A stretch of 64,000 nt of DNA from the NCBI GenBank assembly GCA_016293845.1, contig JAEDDH010000020.1, forward strand, positions 6,252 through 70,251, written 5' to 3'. A program made the translations under genes and the position numbers. Origin of the DNA: Bacteroidales bacterium (GTDB lineage: Bacteria; Bacteroidota; Bacteroidia; Bacteroidales; UBA3824). Each line of letters starts with the position of its first letter. The stretch's first letter is position 1. Below the pieces are notes generated by a model. It was given only the letters and a program-made list of their open reading frames with translations, was not told where the DNA came from and searched no databases. Below are positions 61,217-64,000 of the stretch, in pieces.

Positions 61217-63520
61217 ATGAACATATTTACAAAAGAAATCGACCTCGGAGACGGACGCAAAGTATCGATCGAGACCGGAAAATTGGCTAAGCAGGCCGAC
61301 GGCTCGGTAGTATTGCGTCAGGGCAACACAATGCTCCTCGCCACCGTTTGTTCAAGCAAAAACTCAAATCCGGAAGCCGACTTTATGCCGCTTACCGTTG
61401 AATACCAAGAAAAATATTACGCCAACGGACGTTTCCCGGGTGGATTCCTCAAACGTGAGGGCAAACCCTCGGAACACGAGATTCTTACTGCACGTCTTAT
61501 CGACCGTGCTCTTCGTCCGTTGTTCCCAAAAGATTATCACTCAGAAACTTTTGTTAATGTATTTTTGATTTCGGCCGACAAAGAGACTATGCCCGATGCA
61601 TACGCAGGATTTGCCGCTTCGTGTGCTTTGGCTGTATCTGACGTTCCGATTCAGGAGTTCATCTCCGAAGTTCGCGTGGCTCGTGTTGATGGCAAAATGG
61701 TTATCAACCCCACTTTTGAGCAGAACGAAAAAGCTGACATCGAACTTGTGGTAGGTGCTACTTACGACAACATCCTTATGGTTGAGGGTGAGATGAACGA
61801 GGTTTCAGAAGCCGAAATGCTCGACGCTATCAAGGCTGCTCACGAGGCTATCAAACCTATGTGCACCTTGCAGAAAGAGTTGGCTGAGGAAATGGGTATC
61901 AAAAAACGTGAATACGAACCCGAAATTTCTGACCTCGAACTCAAAGAGAGAATCAACAAAGAACTTTATCAGAAAATATACGACACAGCAAAACTCGCTC
62001 TTGCCAAACACGAGCGTGCTGATGCTTTTGATAAAATTAAAGAAGATTTTGAGGCTTCGCTCGGACTTACCGAGGAGGAACTCGAAGAGAAAAAACTTCT
62101 TATCAACCGTTACTTCGACGATTCGCTACGTACCGCTGTACGCCGCTTGATCTTAGACGAAGGCATTCGTCTTGATGGTCGTAAAACCAACGAGATTCGT
62201 CCTATTTGGTGCGAGGCTGATGTATTGCCCTCGGCTCATGGTTCGGCAGTGTTTACCCGTGGTGAAACTCAGAGCCTTGCCACCTGTACTCTCGGCACCA
62301 AGCTCGACGAGCAGATTATCGACGACGTTTTGGAACAGGGGCGCAACACATTCCTTCTCCACTACAATTTCCCGCCGTTTGCTACTGGCGAGGCAAAAGC
62401 TTCGCGTGGTGTTTCACGTCGCGAAATTGGCCACGGAAACTTGGCTCACCGCGCACTCAAAAAAGTGCTTCCTTCTCCCGAAGATAATCCCTACACTATC
62501 CGTGTAGTATCTGATATTTTGGAATCTAACGGTTCCTCTTCGATGGCTTCGGTATGCGGCGGCTGTCTTGCATTGATGGATGCCGGTGTAAAACTCCGCA
62601 AACCTGTTTCGGGTATTGCTATGGGTCTTATTACCGACACTGAATCAGACAAATACGCTGTTCTTTCAGATATTCTTGGCGACGAAGACCACCTCGGCGA
62701 TATGGACTTTAAGGTAACTGGTACTCGCGACGGTATCACCGCTTGCCAGATGGATATCAAGGTAGACGGACTTAGCTACGAAATTCTTGCTAAGGCTTTG
62801 CAACAGGCTAAGGAAGGTCGTGCTCACATCCTCGGCGTTATGTTGCAGACTATCGCTGAGCCCCGTGCCGACTACAAGCCGTTTGTTCCCCGTATGGAGA
62901 AATTCTCGATTGCAAAAGACTACATTGGCGCAGTTATCGGACCTGGCGGAAAAGTTATTCAAGAGATTCAAGCCGACACCAACACCGTTATCACTATCGA
63001 CGAGGTTGACAATCAGGGCATTGTTTGCATCGCTGCTGTCAACAAAGAAGACATGGAACGCGCTACTGCACGCATCAAGGCTATCGTGGCAGAACCCGAG
63101 GTTGGCGAAACTTACAAAGGCAAAGTTACATCTATTCAATCTTTCGGAGCATTTGTTGAGATTCTCCCAGGCAAAGAGGGACTTCTCCACGTATCTGAAA
63201 TTGATTGGAAACGCATCGAAAACGTTGAAGACGTTCTCCACGAAGGCGACGAAATCGAGGTTAAACTCCTTGATGTAGACAAGAAGAGCGGCAAGCTCCG
63301 TCTTTCGCACCGTGAACTCCTTCCCAAACCCGAAGGTTACGTAGAGCGTATTGCACGCCCCGAAGGCGAGCGTCGTCCCAGTGGCGAGCGTCGTCAAGGC
63401 GGATTCAACCGTGGCGGCGACCGCAACGACCGTGGCGGCAATTTCCGTGGCGGCGACCGCAGAGGTGGTAACGGCAACTTCCGTCCCCGCAACAACGGCG
63501 GCGATAATCCCCAAGCTTAA
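61217..63520 (+). CDS. pnp: Polynucleotide phosphorylase with RG-rich C-terminal tail
   Basis: Two RNase PH cores are present (early FMPLTVEYQEKYYANGRFPG GF; later IRPIWCEADVLPSAHGSAVF TRGETQ). They are followed by a KH domain (IGPGGKVIQEIQADT) and an S1 domain (VGETYKGKVTSIQSFGAFVE). The enzyme degrades RNA 3' to 5' with phosphate. After S1 a 50-residue tail is rich in Arg-Gly and Asn (FNRGGDRNDRGGNFRGGDRR), probably an RNA-binding extension. 767 residues, slightly longer than E. coli PNPase. Confidence 0.96.
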   Translation: MNIFTKEIDLGDGRKVSIETGKLAKQADGSVVLRQGNTMLLATVCSSKNSNPEADFMPLTVEYQEKYYANGRFPGGFLKREGKPSEHEILTARLIDRALRPLFPKDYHSETFVNVFLISADKETMPDAYAGFAASCALAVSDVPIQEFISEVRVARVDGKMVINPTFEQNEKADIELVVGATYDNILMVEGEMNEVSEAEMLDAIKAAHEAIKPMCTLQKELAEEMGIKKREYEPEISDLELKERINKELYQKIYDTAKLALAKHERADAFDKIKEDFEASLGLTEEELEEKKLLINRYFDDSLRTAVRRLILDEGIRLDGRKTNEIRPIWCEADVLPSAHGSAVFTRGETQSLATCTLGTKLDEQIIDDVLEQGRNTFLLHYNFPPFATGEAKASRGVSRREIGHGNLAHRALKKVLPSPEDNPYTIRVVSDILESNGSSSMASVCGGCLALMDAGVKLRKPVSGIAMGLITDTESDKYAVLSDILGDEDHLGDMDFKVTGTRDGITACQMDIKVDGLSYEILAKALQQAKEGRAHILGVMLQTIAEPRADYKPFVPRMEKFSIAKDYIGAVIGPGGKVIQEIQADTNTVITIDEVDNQGIVCIAAVNKEDMERATARIKAIVAEPEVGETYKGKVTSIQSFGAFVEILPGKEGLLHVSEIDWKRIENVEDVLHEGDEIEVKLLDVDKKSGKLRLSHRELLPKPEGYVERIARPEGERRPSGERRQGGFNRGGDRNDRGGNFRGGDRRGGNGNFRPRNNGGDNPQA

Positions 63521-63543
63521 TCTTTGATTGATTATAACAAAAA

Positions 63544-63579
63544 AAAATCCCGACAGAAAAACTGTCGGGATTTTTTTTT
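63544..63579 (+). terminator. Terminator of pnp
   Basis: AAAATCCCGACAG / CTGTCGGGATTTT, 13 bp around AAAAA, followed by T's. Confidence 0.9.
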
Positions 63580-63626
63580 GCTACGCTAATAAGATTATCC
63601 ATTTTTATTCACTACACTGAACAAAT

Positions 63627-63766
63627 TTATAATGCGGCTATCTCTTCTGCCGTAAGACCTGTGAGGAGAACTATTTAGTTTATTGGAAGCATACTATCCT
63701 TTACTCCTTATCTTTGAATATACGCTTGAATCCAAAATCAGTTGCCGGGTTGATAAATTTTGACAT
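63627..63766 (-). pseudogene. Relic of an Rpn / PD-(D/E)XK family gene
   Basis: ATG 63766 gives MSKFINPATDFGFKRIFKDK with E-stop, the family's N-terminus. In a different frame, 63627 end, is ...LTGLTAEEIAAL-stop, the family's usual C-terminus. The whole middle is deleted. It confirms past activity of this family at the site. Confidence 0.65.
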
Positions 63767-63894
63767 AAATATTTATGTGTGTAATTACAAAAGCAAATAT
63801 AACCCTTTGATTTGAAATATTAAAATTTTTTTCCACACAGAATGACGGCAATGAAATATTGAATATGTGATATTTATTCGCCCTAAATATAATC

Positions 63895-63934
63895 TGCCAT
63901 TGTAGAGACGCCATATTATCACGTCTCTACGGCA
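63895..63934. repeat. REP-like palindrome
   Basis: TGCC..GTAGAGACG and CGTCTCTAC..GGCA pair as a 9+4-bp stem around an 11-nt loop. The GTAGAGACG/CGTCTCTAC palindrome is, as I recall, a frequent repeat in Bacteroidota and cyanobacteria. No T-run follows, so terminator use is doubtful. Confidence 0.55.
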
Positions 63935-64000
63935 AATTGTGTAAAAATCCTTGTTCTAATGGAATATGCTCTCTGAGCCAAATTGGAATACTGAATGGGG
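63935..64000. other. Window edge, unassigned
   Basis: The minus strand is open from the edge (…IPIWLREHIPLEQGFLHNLP-stop), which may be the C-terminus of a gene to the right. It is too short to identify. Confidence 0.25.

Noticed and set aside
62666..63514. 282-codon open frame antisense to pnp
   Set aside because: Antisense shadow of a codon-biased gene; pnp is certain on the plus strand.
1..64000. tRNA or rRNA genes
   Set aside because: I looked for cloverleaf motifs (GGTTCGAATCC-like T-arms) and rRNA signatures and saw none convincing; a tRNAscan run would be decisive.

Overview
The window comes from a chromosome of the phylum Bacteroidota, most likely order Bacteroidales. The intergenic DNA is very AT-rich. 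Many genes are preceded by the Bacteroidota sigma-factor promoter (TTG, about 20 nt, then TAnnTTTG). Marker genes fit this: a fused glycogen synthase/alpha-glucan phosphorylase, an MnmE C-terminus, prfB with its programmed frameshift, rpsO, a pnp product with an RG-rich tail, lipoproteins with Bacteroidota-type signal peptides, a type IX secretion C-terminal domain fragment, and several Rpn-type PD-(D/E)XK genes.

Layout. 1-9.7 kb: end of mnmE, a secreted protein with a WM repeat, a lipoprotein, a metallo-hydrolase, an abundant-looking TPR/OmpA-like lipoprotein and the 1417-residue glycogen enzyme. 9.9-12.7 kb: two toxin-antitoxin modules (YoeB-like and ParDE), a small HTH gene, a nonsense-split ORF and a strongly structured non-coding stretch. 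12.7-25.3 kb: an LTA-synthase-like sulfatase, an Rpn-family protein, a Nudix hydrolase, a PAS/PP2C sensor, gluQ, lipoproteins and several decaying genes. 25.3-38 kb: rmuC, two AAA ATPases, then a compact five-gene minus-strand operon. That operon encodes two large dynamin-like GTPases, a 104-residue protein, a 72-residue membrane protein and a 233-residue protein with possible uracil-DNA-glycosylase-like features. A predicted structured RNA with its own promoter lies just upstream of it. 38-50.6 kb: an Rpn-family gene, a threonylcarbamoyl-AMP synthase, prfB, thiL, and an overlapping SpoIID / AmpG-like / AsmA-like / Mpl-like run that looks like cell-wall turnover and recycling. 50.6-56.7 kb: an AT-rich minus-strand operon of a radical SAM/SPASM protein (frameshifted), a lipoprotein, a small TM protein, a PH-like protein, an O-antigen-ligase/TPR protein, a beta-barrel protein (nonsense codon) and an S41 protease. 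An (AT)n tract sits inside its predicted promoter. 56.8-64 kb: a uridine-kinase-like protein, two tandem paralogous genes of 59 and 58 codons with their own promoters and terminators, yebC, rpsO, pnp and relics.

Most notable are the paired-dynamin operon with its upstream structured RNA, the radical SAM/lipoprotein/S41 operon with a repeat-containing promoter, the duplicated micro-genes, and a three-copy 33-bp repeat in front of a DUF4143-type ATPase. About ten accessory loci carry nonsense codons, frameshifts or deletions while the housekeeping genes are intact. This suggests real decay of accessory genes, although assembly or base-calling errors cannot be excluded from the sequence alone.
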